In this document: piece by piece, positions 1 to 7,600 of the stretch
How the letters are laid out: each line of letters opens with the position of its first letter
Position numbering within the stretch: position 1 is the stretch's first letter
Position numbers and translations under genes: made by a program
The notes under the pieces: model-generated
Seen by the model: the letters and a program-made list of their open reading frames with translations, nothing else
Database searches by the model: none
What the model was told of the DNA's origin: nothing
Source of the DNA: Segetibacter sp.
GTDB lineage: Bacteria; Bacteroidota; Bacteroidia; Chitinophagales; Chitinophagaceae
Direction of reading: 5' to 3'
Length of the DNA: 13,356 nt
Assembly (NCBI GenBank): GCA_030146445.1
Contig: JASLBT010000357.1
Location: 1 to 13,356, forward strand

Positions 1-207
1 ATTATATCAGACTTCAAGGGCGACCAGCATGAACTCATCGTTCAAAATACCGGCCATCTGAATGGGAGCTACAATCATGATGGCTTTGGATTATACAGCA
101 CGCAAAACAGGCTGATGCTGATGTATGGAGAAAAAGCACACTTTCAGATCAAGGATGCCAACGATATGGTGGAAGCCAAAATTACGATGCCCGCCACCCT
201 GAACTAA
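1..207 (+). CDS. LytS-family sensor histidine kinase, C-terminal end (partial)
   Basis: This is the last 68 codons of a gene that begins before the window, ending in a double stop (TAA TAA). The residues match the C-terminal ATP-binding half of LytS/YehU-type kinases (HATPase_c). 'VQNTG' is followed by the G2-box-like 'GFGLYSTQNRL', then 'MYGEKAHFQI', and it ends near 'KITMP', where this family normally stops. Such kinases sit in the inner membrane and phosphorylate a LytTR response regulator. The next gene, 15 bp downstream, is exactly such a regulator, so the two form a two-component operon. The sensor and membrane domains lie outside the window, so the signal cannot be inferred. Family assignment is firm and function is general only. 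Confidence 0.85.
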   Translation: MISDFKGDQHELIVQNTGHLNGSYNHDGFGLYSTQNRLMLMYGEKAHFQIKDANDMVEAKITMPATLN

Positions 208-222
208 TAAACCCATTAACCT

Positions 223-960
223 ATGTCGATCAGAACCATCATCATTGATGACGAACGTTTAGCAAGGAACGAACTAAAAAAATTATTACAGGAGTTTAGT
301 GAGATCGAGGTTATAGACGAGGCCGCAAACGTGAATGAAGGCCTGGAAAAAATTGAACAACATTCCCCTGATCTGATCTTCCTTGACATCCAAATGCCGG
401 GAAAAACCGGGTTTGATTTACTTGAGGAGTTGGAAAGAAGCCCTCGCGTGATATTTACTACAGCATATGACGAATATGCTTTAAAAGCGTTTGAGGTTAA
501 TGCTTTCGACTATCTTTTGAAACCGGTTGAGCCCCGCCGTTTGTACGATGCAATTCAAAAGCTTCATTACGAGGAAAATAAAGAACCTTCCTCTTCAGGT
601 GTTATAATCAACCGCAATACCCTGCTGGGCGAAAATGACCAGGTCTTTGTTAAAGATGGCGAGAGGTGTTGGTTCGTAAAGCTGAATGAAATTCGATTGT
701 TCGAGAGTGTAGGCAATTATGCCAAAGTTTTCTTTGCCGGCAATAAGCCTTTGATATTGAAATCGTTGAATGCCCTCGAAGAAAGGTTGGACGACAAAGT
801 TTTTTTTCGCGCCAATCGTAAGCACATCATTAATATGCGTTGGATAGACAAAATCGAACCTTATTTCAATGGAGGCCTGCTGCTGGAGTTAAAGGGCGGT
901 GAAAAGATCGAAGTGAGTCGCAGGCAGACTGTGAAGTTCAAGGAAATGATGAGCTTATAA
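223..960 (+). CDS. LytTR-family two-component response regulator
   Basis: A 245-residue cytoplasmic regulator with two domains. Residues 1-120 form a CheY-like receiver with the acidic pair D9/D10, phospho-acceptor D55 in 'FLDIQMPG', the switch residue T80 and the conserved K100 in 'LLKP'. Residues about 138-245 form a LytTR DNA-binding domain ('VFVKDGERCWFVKLNEI', 'FFRANRKHIIN', ending 'EVSRRQTVKFKEMM'). The length is typical for the LytR/AlgR class. The ATG at 223 lies 15 bp after the kinase stop and has no Shine-Dalgarno sequence, which is normal in Bacteroidota. It should be phosphorylated by the upstream LytS-like kinase and bind direct-repeat DNA sites. Its targets cannot be told from this window. 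The following M28 peptidase gene is 61 bp downstream and could be co-transcribed, but nothing links them functionally. Confidence 0.93.
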   Translation: MSIRTIIIDDERLARNELKKLLQEFSEIEVIDEAANVNEGLEKIEQHSPDLIFLDIQMPGKTGFDLLEELERSPRVIFTTAYDEYALKAFEVNAFDYLLKPVEPRRLYDAIQKLHYEENKEPSSSGVIINRNTLLGENDQVFVKDGERCWFVKLNEIRLFESVGNYAKVFFAGNKPLILKSLNALEERLDDKVFFRANRKHIINMRWIDKIEPYFNGGLLLELKGGEKIEVSRRQTVKFKEMMSL

Positions 961-1021
961 CAATTTTCAGAAAGCGCATTCGGTTAACTTTATGAATTTA
1001 ATATTACAGTAGTTAATCGGC

Positions 1022-2308
1022 ATGAACAAGCACTTTGTACTCCCCGTCTTTTTATTACTCGCAATCACCGGTTCTTCCCAAAAAATTAACCAGCTAATCA
1101 ACGCCAAAGAAGTTGAGCGGATCGAAAAGGTGCTTTCTTCGGACGATATGCAAGGGCGGAAAACCGGCACTTCGGGCATTGCGAAGGCGGCGACCTTCAT
1201 CAGCAATGAATTTAAAGCGGCTGGATTAAAAACGTATTCGGCTCAAAAAGACTACCTGCAAAGTTTTTCGATGGTCACACCCGTGCCGGCCGGTGGTTCT
1301 GCATCAATAAATGGTCAGTCAATTCAGATGAGCCAGGTTGTTGTTGTCACCAGCAAGCCCGAGTTAAAAATAACCGACAGATCCGGGTATGAGATTACCT
1401 ACATAAAAGCCGGGGAAAACCTGTTTCTCCGGGCTTCAACACTGGTTCAGGCTGCAAAAAACACCGTAGTAGTGGTGGATACCAGCTTTAGCAAGCTTTT
1501 TAGCAGGTTATCGTTTTTAAAACGGCAATTGTTTAAATCCGACAAAAGCCAGATTTTCCTGTTGTCTGCCGCAAAGCCCGATTCATTTGCGATCGAAGCC
1601 AGGCACACCGTTACAGAAATGCCGCTTATTAACGTGGTGGGCATTTTGCCGGGTAAAAGCAAAGCAAATGAGTTTGTCATCTTTTCCGGGCACTATGATC
1701 ACCTCGGCATTGGCAAACCCGTAAACGGAGACTCCATATACAACGGGGCAAACGACGATGCTGCCGGCATTACGGGTGTTATCATGCTGGCCAGATATTT
1801 TGGGGCGCGGAAAAACAATGAACGCACACTCATTTTCGTAGCATTTACGGCAGAAGAGTCAGGGGGGTTTGGCTCACAGCACTTTTCGCATACTCTCGAT
1901 GCATCAAAGGTGGCGGCGATGTTTAATATAGAGATGATTGGTACCGAAAGTAAGTGGGGGAAAAACTCAGCCTACATCACCGGTTACGAAAAAACCGATA
2001 TGGGAAAAATCCTGCAAAAAAACCTGGCCGGATCATCGTTTAAGTTCTACCCGGACCCTTATACCGAAGAGCAATTGTTTTACCGTTCTGATAATGCCAC
2101 CCTCGCCCGCCTTGGCGTACCTGCCCATACGATATCCACATCAAAAATGGATGCAGAACCAAACTACCATAAACCAAGTGATGAAATTGGCACATTAGAC
2201 CTGCGGAACATGACCGAGATCATTAAGTCCATCGCATTAAGCTCCACTTCCATTATCGCGGGAAAAGATAGTCCGTCTCGGGTAAAAACATCCGATCTCG
2301 AGCGATAG
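1022..2308 (+). CDS. Secreted M28-family zinc aminopeptidase
   Basis: A 428-residue M28 metallopeptidase. An N-terminal signal peptide is visible (residues 1 to about 20, hydrophobic 'VLPVFLLLAITGSS'), so the protein is exported to the periplasm or beyond. The two-zinc site is intact: H224 and D226 in 'GHYDHLG', D246 in 'NGANDDAAG', E278/E279 in 'TAEESGG' (catalytic base and metal ligand), E304 in 'NIEMIG' and H383 in 'NYHKPSDE'. The first 200 residues are a less conserved region of the kind that precedes the catalytic domain in bacterial M28 enzymes, sometimes PA-like. Family members remove N-terminal amino acids or act as carboxypeptidases. The exact substrate cannot be read from sequence. 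The start ATG is fixed by the signal peptide. A weak -7-like sequence (TAACTTTA, 985-992) lies upstream. Confidence 0.9.
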   Translation: MNKHFVLPVFLLLAITGSSQKINQLINAKEVERIEKVLSSDDMQGRKTGTSGIAKAATFISNEFKAAGLKTYSAQKDYLQSFSMVTPVPAGGSASINGQSIQMSQVVVVTSKPELKITDRSGYEITYIKAGENLFLRASTLVQAAKNTVVVVDTSFSKLFSRLSFLKRQLFKSDKSQIFLLSAAKPDSFAIEARHTVTEMPLINVVGILPGKSKANEFVIFSGHYDHLGIGKPVNGDSIYNGANDDAAGITGVIMLARYFGARKNNERTLIFVAFTAEESGGFGSQHFSHTLDASKVAAMFNIEMIGTESKWGKNSAYITGYEKTDMGKILQKNLAGSSFKFYPDPYTEEQLFYRSDNATLARLGVPAHTISTSKMDAEPNYHKPSDEIGTLDLRNMTEIIKSIALSSTSIIAGKDSPSRVKTSDLER

Positions 2309-2313
2309 CCGGC

Positions 2314-2342
2314 TTGCTTAAATAAACAGCAAACTACCTTTA
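2314..2342 (+). promoter_or_regulatory. Candidate Bacteroidota-type promoter for the 2349-2646 RNA
   Basis: TTG at 2314-2316 and TACCTTTA at 2335-2342 are separated by 18 bp. The second element matches TAnnTTTG at all but the last position. The same 18-bp spacing occurs in the better promoter upstream of acpP. It starts 6 bp after the M28 stop codon, and no protein gene follows on this strand, so it would drive transcription into the structured region. This is a match by eye only. Confidence 0.4.
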
Positions 2343-2348
2343 GATAAG

Positions 2349-2646
2349 TCACCGCTAATGATAGCCCCGCCATACCTATTTGGACAGGTGAGATATAGTT
2401 GTGGCACTGCTGCTCCCTGGTTGGTTTATCGAAAATTTGATTGGCGGGCTGCTTAATTCGAAGGCCCGGGTTGTGCGTGCGATCAGACAGCGACGCGCAT
2501 GTGGCAGGCGACTCACTTGTGCCAACCATTTTATGGAGCACCTCCTGAGGGAATAAGGTAACCGGCGATGGATGCATTGCTCAATGATGAAATTGCCGTA
2601 CACGAGTGCGACGCAACGATGTTACCTGAAGGGATGTCGCCGGGCC
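2349..2646 (+). ncRNA. Candidate structured non-coding RNA, unrecognised class
   Basis: The 406-bp stretch between two convergent genes has no convincing protein gene but many helices. Seen by eye: (1) 2363-2372 with 2442-2450, 9 bp and one bulged C, enclosing ACCT/AGGT (2374-2377, 2386-2389); (2) a closing stem GGCCCGG 2463-2469 with CCGGGCC 2640-2646; (3) hairpin 2474-2481 with 2491-2499, 8 pairs including one G-U and one bulge; (4) TGGCA 2502-2506 with TGCCA 2520-2524; (5) AGGTAAC 2556-2562 with GTTACCT 2621-2627, directly stacked on (6) CGGCGAT 2563-2569 with ATTGCCG 2592-2598, which contains one G-U and a small apical stem. The G-U pairs hold only if the plus strand is transcribed, agreeing with the promoter direction. 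I see no RNase P, tmRNA, 6S or known riboswitch signature. Ends are approximate and no clear terminator is visible. Confidence 0.45.
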
Positions 2647-2714
2647 CAAAAAAAATGTATTGAGAGTAGCGGTTGGAATGATCCGCCGATTGTAATTCGC
2701 AAATGCGCCAATCA

Positions 2715-3470
2715 TTACACGCTGATCATCATCGAATGCACCGCATCACTCATCTCTTTGATGAGGGTTTCATCTTTTTCGATGGCATTTCCAACTACGA
2801 TAACATCTGCGCCTGCTTTGCAGTTGCGGTATGCTTTTTCCGGATCGCTGATACCTCCGCCGATGATTAAGGGAACCTCTATATGGCTGGCAACCATTTC
2901 GATCATGCTTTCAGGGATGGGCCTTTTTGCTCCGCTTCCCGAGTCCATATAGATCAATTTCATTCCAAGCATTTCGCCGGCCATTGCCGTGCAAAGCGCA
3001 ATTTCATTTTTATCGGATGGGATAGGCGTGGCGTTGGAAATGTATGAAACGGTTGTAGGGGCGCCGCCGTCGATTACCATGTAGCCGGTTGGCATGATCT
3101 CCAGGCCGCTCTTACGAACAAACGGAGCGCTAACCACGTGCTGGCCAATCAACAGTTCCGGATTACGGCCCGAGATAAGCGACAGATAGAGCAAGGCATC
3201 GGCATATTTGCTAACCTGCGAAGGACTTCCGGGAAAAAGGATCACCGGGATATTGCAGAGCGACTTGATCTTTTGAATACATTCATCCTGGTGGTTAGAG
3301 ATGAGGAGACTCCCGCCAACAAATAGATAGTCAACTTTTGCTTCTGTAGCAAGCGATACCAACTGTTCAATTTTCGGATTGTCAACTTTATCAGGATCAA
3401 CTAATACCGCGAACGATTTGTGCCCCTGTTGTTTATTCCTTAAAAAATGCTGGTATAGCTTATTCTTCAT
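2715..3470 (-). CDS. Geranylgeranylglyceryl/heptaprenylglyceryl phosphate synthase family protein
   Basis: A 251-residue TIM-barrel protein of the GGGPS/PcrB family, which joins a polyprenyl diphosphate to sn-glycerol-1-phosphate, the first step of ether-lipid synthesis in archaea. Motifs in order: 'DPDK' (25-28, metal/diphosphate region), 'FPGS' (79-82), 'LISGRNPELLIG' (98-109), 'YMDSGSGAKRP' (174-184), 'IIGGGI' (202-207) and 'GADVIVVGNAIE' (220-231), which bind the glycerol phosphate. Several Bacteroidota are known to carry group II enzymes of this family, but the lipid made in vivo is unclear. I chose the ATG at 3470 because the protein then opens 'MKNKLYQHFL' as relatives do. An in-frame TTG nine codons upstream (3497) is less likely. 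It stands alone, convergent with the M28 peptidase and divergent from nrdJ. Prenyl chain length cannot be inferred here. Confidence 0.88.
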   Translation of the reverse strand: MKNKLYQHFLRNKQQGHKSFAVLVDPDKVDNPKIEQLVSLATEAKVDYLFVGGSLLISNHQDECIQKIKSLCNIPVILFPGSPSQVSKYADALLYLSLISGRNPELLIGQHVVSAPFVRKSGLEIMPTGYMVIDGGAPTTVSYISNATPIPSDKNEIALCTAMAGEMLGMKLIYMDSGSGAKRPIPESMIEMVASHIEVPLIIGGGISDPEKAYRNCKAGADVIVVGNAIEKDETLIKEMSDAVHSMMISV

Positions 3471-3927
3471 GCAATTGATATCATCTGGTAATTGCAAAAA
3501 TGCAAAAAACTTTTCTGTTTAAGAGGTTTATTTTAACAGAACCTTCGAGAACTGATCCCTATAGCGACAATCGGGCGGGAAAACAATCAATTGAATGCAA
3601 TTATCGCACCCTCCACCGGTAAAAATCAGCACGCGTGGCAGCTCTCACAACGAATTTATCATTGTATTTTTTGTTATATGGAAATCCGATGGTTTTTAAT
3701 TCACAATTAAGCAATAACAGTGCCCTGAATACTTTAATTCGTTATCCACCACGGTGCATAAAGCGTGAAACATAGCAGGGTTAAAGCTTACATCAAACGA
3801 CAACTCAATTTTCCACACGCTGTTGATATTTCAACATTATCATTTCGAAAAAGGAGAGATATTTTCGTCGTCTGCTTCTTTAATTTTTAGCAACTAACCC
3901 GTTTCAATAACTATAAATCTTTTGCCA
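3471..3927. other. Intergenic region between the divergent GGGPS and nrdJ genes
   Basis: These 457 bp are A+T-rich and hold no convincing ORF on either strand. They must contain the promoters of both divergent genes, but no exact TAnnTTTG box stands out. TATTTTCG at 3860-3867 is one mismatch away on the nrdJ strand. Two DnaA-box-like sequences and a 16-bp palindrome (3742-3836) are listed separately. I see no cobalamin riboswitch hallmarks. Confidence 0.6.
3742..3836. promoter_or_regulatory. Palindrome and DnaA-box-like sites upstream of nrdJ
   Basis: TGTTGATATTTCAACA (3821-3836) is an inverted repeat with perfect 6-bp arms around TATT, about 90 bp upstream of the nrdJ start. TTTTCCACA (3809-3817) sits 3 bp before it and fits a relaxed DnaA box. 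TTATCCACC (3742-3750) differs from the classic TTATCCACA box at its last base. Regulation of nucleotide-reductase genes by DnaA and by NrdR is known in other bacteria, but the palindrome does not match the NrdR box well. A role in nrdJ control is inference from position only. Confidence 0.25.
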
Positions 3928-6900
3928 ATGACCAGATCAAAATCCACTACCGGTCTTAAGTTCAACCGACGTTTCACCAAAGAAGGCGTATCGCCCTTCG
4001 ACATGTTTGAATACGATTACCGTACTAGTATTATACGGAATCCTAATGGTGAAGTTGTTTTTGAGATGAACAACGTGGAGGTACCGAAACAGTGGAGCCA
4101 GATTGCAACCGACATTATTGCGCAAAAGTACTTTCGTAAGGCGGGTGTACCCCAGCCGGATGGTTCTACAGGCCGGGAAACTTCTACTAAACAGGTTGCG
4201 CACCGGATGGCAAATTGTTGGAAGGTATGGGGGGAAAAATACGGCTACTTTGCCAGTGCTAAAGACGGGCAGGTTTTTTATGAGGAGCTTGTTTATAGTA
4301 TTCTGAACCAGGCCTGTGTGCCCAACAGCCCCCAGTGGTTCAATACCGGCTTATATGAGAGTTATGGCATTTCAGGCAAACCCCAGGGTCACTACTTTGT
4401 TGACCAGGTAGACGGGCAGTTGAAGAAATCGACCTCGGCATATGAGCGTCCGCAGCCGCACGCTTGTTTTATCCTGAGTGTTGAGGACGATCTCGTAAAT
4501 GATGGTGGCATAATGGACCTTTGGGTGCGCGAGGCAAGGATCTTTAAATATGGTTCAGGAGTTGGTACCAACTTCTCAAATATTCGCGGTGAAGGCGAAA
4601 GGCTCAGCGGCGGCGGTACATCGAGTGGATTAATGAGCTTTTTAAAAATTGGCGACCGTGCAGCCGGTGCAATCAAGTCTGGAGGAACGACCCGCCGGGC
4701 AGCCAAAATGGTCTGTCTCGACCTGGATCACCCAGAAATTGTGGATTTCATCGACTGGAAAGTTGAGGAGGAAAAGAAAGTAGGTGCCCTGATCAATGCA
4801 GGTTATGCATCAGATTACGAAGGCGAGGCATACAAAACCGTAAGCGGCCAGAATTCCAACAACTCTGTTCGCATTCCGAACGAATTTTTTGAGAAACTTG
4901 AAAAGGGTGAAGATTGGGAGTTAAAGGCGAGGACAGATGGCCGCGTTATGAGAAAGATCCCCTCAAGGGAACTTTGGAACAAAATTGCCTACGCGGCCTG
5001 GCGTTGTGCTGACCCTGGTGCCCAATACAATACAACGATCAATGAATGGCACACCTGCCCCAAAGGAGGTGAGATCCGTGCATCTAATCCGTGCAGCGAA
5101 TACATGTTCCTCGACAATACCGCCTGTAACCTTGCATCGGTAAACCTCAGGCAGTTCTTCGATAGCGCTACAAACATTTTCGACGTAGAAGGTTTTGAAT
5201 ACACCTGCCGTTTATGGACAGTGGTATTGGAGATATCTGTGCTAATGGCACAATTTCCTTCGAAAGAAGTAGCGCAGTTATCATTTGACTACCGGACCCT
5301 CGGTTTGGGCTTCGCCAATCTTGGAAGTATGCTGATGGTAAGTGGTATTGCTTACGACAGCGAAGAAGCGCGTGGAATTGCAGGTTCGATAAGTGCGATC
5401 ATGACGGGTGTGAGTTATAGAACCAGTGCGGAGATGGCAGCTGTATTAGGTGCTTTTAGCAGGTACGAGGAGAATAAAGAAGATATGATGCGGGTTATGC
5501 GCAACCATCGTTTGGCCGCATACGACGCCGATACTTACGAGAAGCTAAGCGTAAAACCACAAGGTATTAAGGCAAAATACTGCCCCGACTACCTGTTGAC
5601 TGCTGCTTGTAAAGCCTGGGACGATGCCGTTGAGCTCGGTGAAAAGTACGGTTACCGTAATGCGCAAACCACGGTAATTGCACCTACAGGAACCATCGGA
5701 CTGGTGATGGACTGTGACACAACCGGTGTTGAACCGGACTTTGCCCTGGTTAAATTTAAGAAACTTAGTGGAGGCGGGTACTTCAAGATCATCAACCAAT
5801 CCGTTCCGCAGGCTTTACACAACCTCGGCTATTCCGGGAAAGAAGTGGACGCAATTATTAAGTATGCGGTTGGAAGCGGCACATTCGATGGTGCTCCGTT
5901 CATCAACCCGCAAACTCTGAGTGAAAAAGGGTTCATAGCTGAAGAGATCAAAAAACTTAGCGAAGCAGTGAAGTCGGCTTTTGAAGTAGGCTTTGTTTTC
6001 AACCGGTTTAGTTTAGGTGAGGCTTGCTTCGAAAGACTGGGCTTCTCATCAGAACAGTATAACGACTGGAGCTTTAACCTGCTTGAAGCACTGGGTTTCA
6101 CAGAAGAGCAGATTGATGCAGCAAATGATTACATATGCGGTACGATGACCGTAGAAGGTGCGCCTTACCTGAAAAAAGAGCACTTATCGGTATTTGACTG
6201 TGCAAACAAGTGCGGTAAAAAAGGAGAGCGCTTCATTCACGCACATGGACACATCCGCATGATGGGTGCAACCCAGCCATTCATCAGCGGTGCGATTTCC
6301 AAAACGATCAACCTGCCAAATGAAGCGAAGGTGGAGGAAATTGCTGATTGCTATTTATTAAGCTGGCAGTTGGGGCTTAAGGCAAACGCTTTATACCGTG
6401 ACGGTTCGAAGCTCAGTCAGCCGTTGAGCAATAAAAGCGATAAGAAAAAGAAAACTGAAGACACCACATCGGCAGCAACCGCCCAAACTGTTGAAGCTGT
6501 ACAAGCGGAACCGAACATCGTCGACATGAGCAAGCTTACCGTGTCTGAATTGCTCGACGAAGTCGCTAAAAGAATGCAGGATAGCCCGGACACGCAGTTT
6601 ATGCGCCAGTTGTCGCGTATCGTTGAAAAGAAAACGTTACCAGCTAAGCGCCGCGGATTTACCCAAAAGGCCAAAGTAAACGGCCAGGTGTTGTTCCTGC
6701 ATACCGGTGAATACAGTGATGGAACGTTGGGAGAAATCTTCATCGACCTTGCAAAAGAAGGATCTACCCTCCGCAGCCTGATGAACTGTTTTGCCATTGC
6801 GGTATCGATAGGTCTTCAATATGGAGTTCCGTTGGAGGAGTATGTAGAGAAATTTGTGTTCACCAAGTTTGAACCGGCAGGAATGGTTGATCATCCGAAT

Positions 6901-7272
6901 ATCAAAACCACTACCTCGCTTGTCGACTTTACGTTCAGGTGCCTTGCATACGAATACCTGCACCGCACCGACCTGGTGCACGTGCTCAACAAACCTGAGA
7001 TTGGAAATCTTGGGGATGATGAAGATGATGATGTTAAGCCGGAGCTCAGCCGGGTGCGGGTTTCCTCACCTAATGTTGCGCCTGCCACCCATCCGCAGAA
7101 ATTGCACCGCGCAAGTGTTGCAAAAACAGATAACGGGATGGATGCGGTAAATGCGGCTGCGAAAAATATGCAAAGTGATGCTCCGGCATGTAATGTATGT
7201 GGTCACATCACCTTACGCAGTGGTACCTGTTACAAGTGCCTGAACTGTGGTAACAGCATGGGTTGTAGCTAG
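3928..7272 (+). CDS. nrdJ: Vitamin B12-dependent (class II) ribonucleoside-diphosphate reductase
   Basis: A 1114-residue enzyme that reduces ribonucleotides to deoxyribonucleotides using adenosylcobalamin to make the thiyl radical. The active-site set is complete: redox cysteine C180 ('HACFIL'), N387, radical C389 and E391 in 'SNPCSEYMFLDNTACNLAS', and the partner redox cysteine C400. The barrel continues through 'APTGTIG' (585-591) and 'HGHIRMMGATQPFISGAISK' (773-792). A Lys/Ala-rich linker (about 836-866) leads to a TSCPD-type domain (about 905-1015), then an acidic run (GDDEDDD, 1029-1035) and a Cys-rich tail with C1088, C1091, C1101, C1104, C1107 and C1113, expected to relay reducing equivalents or bind zinc. 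Length fits the long NrdJ form. I prefer ATG 3928 over an in-frame TTG two codons upstream. It is monocistronic, with its own terminator. Confidence 0.96.
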   Translation: MTRSKSTTGLKFNRRFTKEGVSPFDMFEYDYRTSIIRNPNGEVVFEMNNVEVPKQWSQIATDIIAQKYFRKAGVPQPDGSTGRETSTKQVAHRMANCWKVWGEKYGYFASAKDGQVFYEELVYSILNQACVPNSPQWFNTGLYESYGISGKPQGHYFVDQVDGQLKKSTSAYERPQPHACFILSVEDDLVNDGGIMDLWVREARIFKYGSGVGTNFSNIRGEGERLSGGGTSSGLMSFLKIGDRAAGAIKSGGTTRRAAKMVCLDLDHPEIVDFIDWKVEEEKKVGALINAGYASDYEGEAYKTVSGQNSNNSVRIPNEFFEKLEKGEDWELKARTDGRVMRKIPSRELWNKIAYAAWRCADPGAQYNTTINEWHTCPKGGEIRASNPCSEYMFLDNTACNLASVNLRQFFDSATNIFDVEGFEYTCRLWTVVLEISVLMAQFPSKEVAQLSFDYRTLGLGFANLGSMLMVSGIAYDSEEARGIAGSISAIMTGVSYRTSAEMAAVLGAFSRYEENKEDMMRVMRNHRLAAYDADTYEKLSVKPQGIKAKYCPDYLLTAACKAWDDAVELGEKYGYRNAQTTVIAPTGTIGLVMDCDTTGVEPDFALVKFKKLSGGGYFKIINQSVPQALHNLGYSGKEVDAIIKYAVGSGTFDGAPFINPQTLSEKGFIAEEIKKLSEAVKSAFEVGFVFNRFSLGEACFERLGFSSEQYNDWSFNLLEALGFTEEQIDAANDYICGTMTVEGAPYLKKEHLSVFDCANKCGKKGERFIHAHGHIRMMGATQPFISGAISKTINLPNEAKVEEIADCYLLSWQLGLKANALYRDGSKLSQPLSNKSDKKKKTEDTTSAATAQTVEAVQAEPNIVDMSKLTVSELLDEVAKRMQDSPDTQFMRQLSRIVEKKTLPAKRRGFTQKAKVNGQVLFLHTGEYSDGTLGEIFIDLAKEGSTLRSLMNCFAIAVSIGLQYGVPLEEYVEKFVFTKFEPAGMVDHPNIKTTTSLVDFTFRCLAYEYLHRTDLVHVLNKPEIGNLGDDEDDDVKPELSRVRVSSPNVAPATHPQKLHRASVAKTDNGMDAVNAAAKNMQSDAPACNVCGHITLRSGTCYKCLNCGNSMGCS

Positions 7273-7291
7273 AAGTTATTTACATTGATGC

Positions 7292-7323
7292 AAGAGCCAC
7301 CGCTAATGGTGGCTTTTGTGTTT
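7292..7323 (+). terminator. Rho-independent terminator of nrdJ
   Basis: A 10-bp stem pairs 7292-7301 (AAGAGCCACC) with 7308-7317 (GGTGGCTTTT), with one G-U, around the 6-base loop GCTAAT. A T-rich tail (TTTTGTGTTT) follows. It begins 20 bp after the nrdJ stop. Confidence 0.88.
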
Positions 7324-7415
7324 ATGTCTTTTTCAAAAAGCTGGATTGTCGTACAACCATCACCAATAATAATAATGCTTTCGAATGACGCCGATTGATC
7401 CTTGCCATGGTGATT

Positions 7416-7449
7416 AAGATGATATCGGTGTTGCCTTGGTCATCTTTTT
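7416..7449 (+). terminator. Weak terminator-like hairpin in the nrdJ-phosphatase gap
   Basis: AAGATGA (7416-7422) pairs with TCATCTT (7440-7446), with a possible inner GG/CC, and the run of five T (7445-7449) begins inside the 3' arm. The 7324-7600 gap has no gene that I can support, so the hairpin ends no known transcript. It may back up the nrdJ terminator or be a relic of decayed sequence. Confidence 0.3.
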
Positions 7450-7600
7450 GGTCTGTGCGTACTGAAGTTGAGATATGCCGCAACATACTGCCAAAGACGA
7501 CTTTGTTGCCGTAAGGCTTCAATCACCTAATCCATAATATTCCATCCATTTCAGTCTTAATTCTAAACGGCATACTACCTTGCAATCCTAAAAGTTTTCC

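Noticed and set aside
2164..2603. Two overlapping minus-strand ORFs (2164-2577 and 2376-2603) in the gap after the M28 gene
   Set aside because: They use different frames over the same DNA, one runs into the M28 gene antisense, and their peptides are Ser/Arg/Pro-rich with no domain. The helices in this region explain the sequence better.
2572..2952. Plus-strand ORF of 126 codons
   Set aside because: More than half lies antisense to the well-supported GGGP synthase gene and the peptide shows no recognisable domain.
3471..3497. TTG start at 3497 for the GGGP synthase
   Set aside because: Family members open at the MKNK-like sequence, which begins with the ATG at 3470.
3550..3580. Partial palindrome CCCTATAGC...ATCGGG
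   Set aside because: Only a few pairs match and it may be chance or a decayed repeat.
3922..3927. TTG as start of nrdJ
   Set aside because: An ATG two codons later is the normal choice, and no Shine-Dalgarno sequence favours the TTG.
3498..3927. Cobalamin riboswitch upstream of the B12-dependent reductase
   Set aside because: No GCCACTG-like B12 box or supporting helices were found on the plus strand.
7322..7522. Minus-strand ORF of 66 codons after nrdJ
   Set aside because: No domain or neighbour support, basic low-information sequence, and it covers a terminator-like hairpin.
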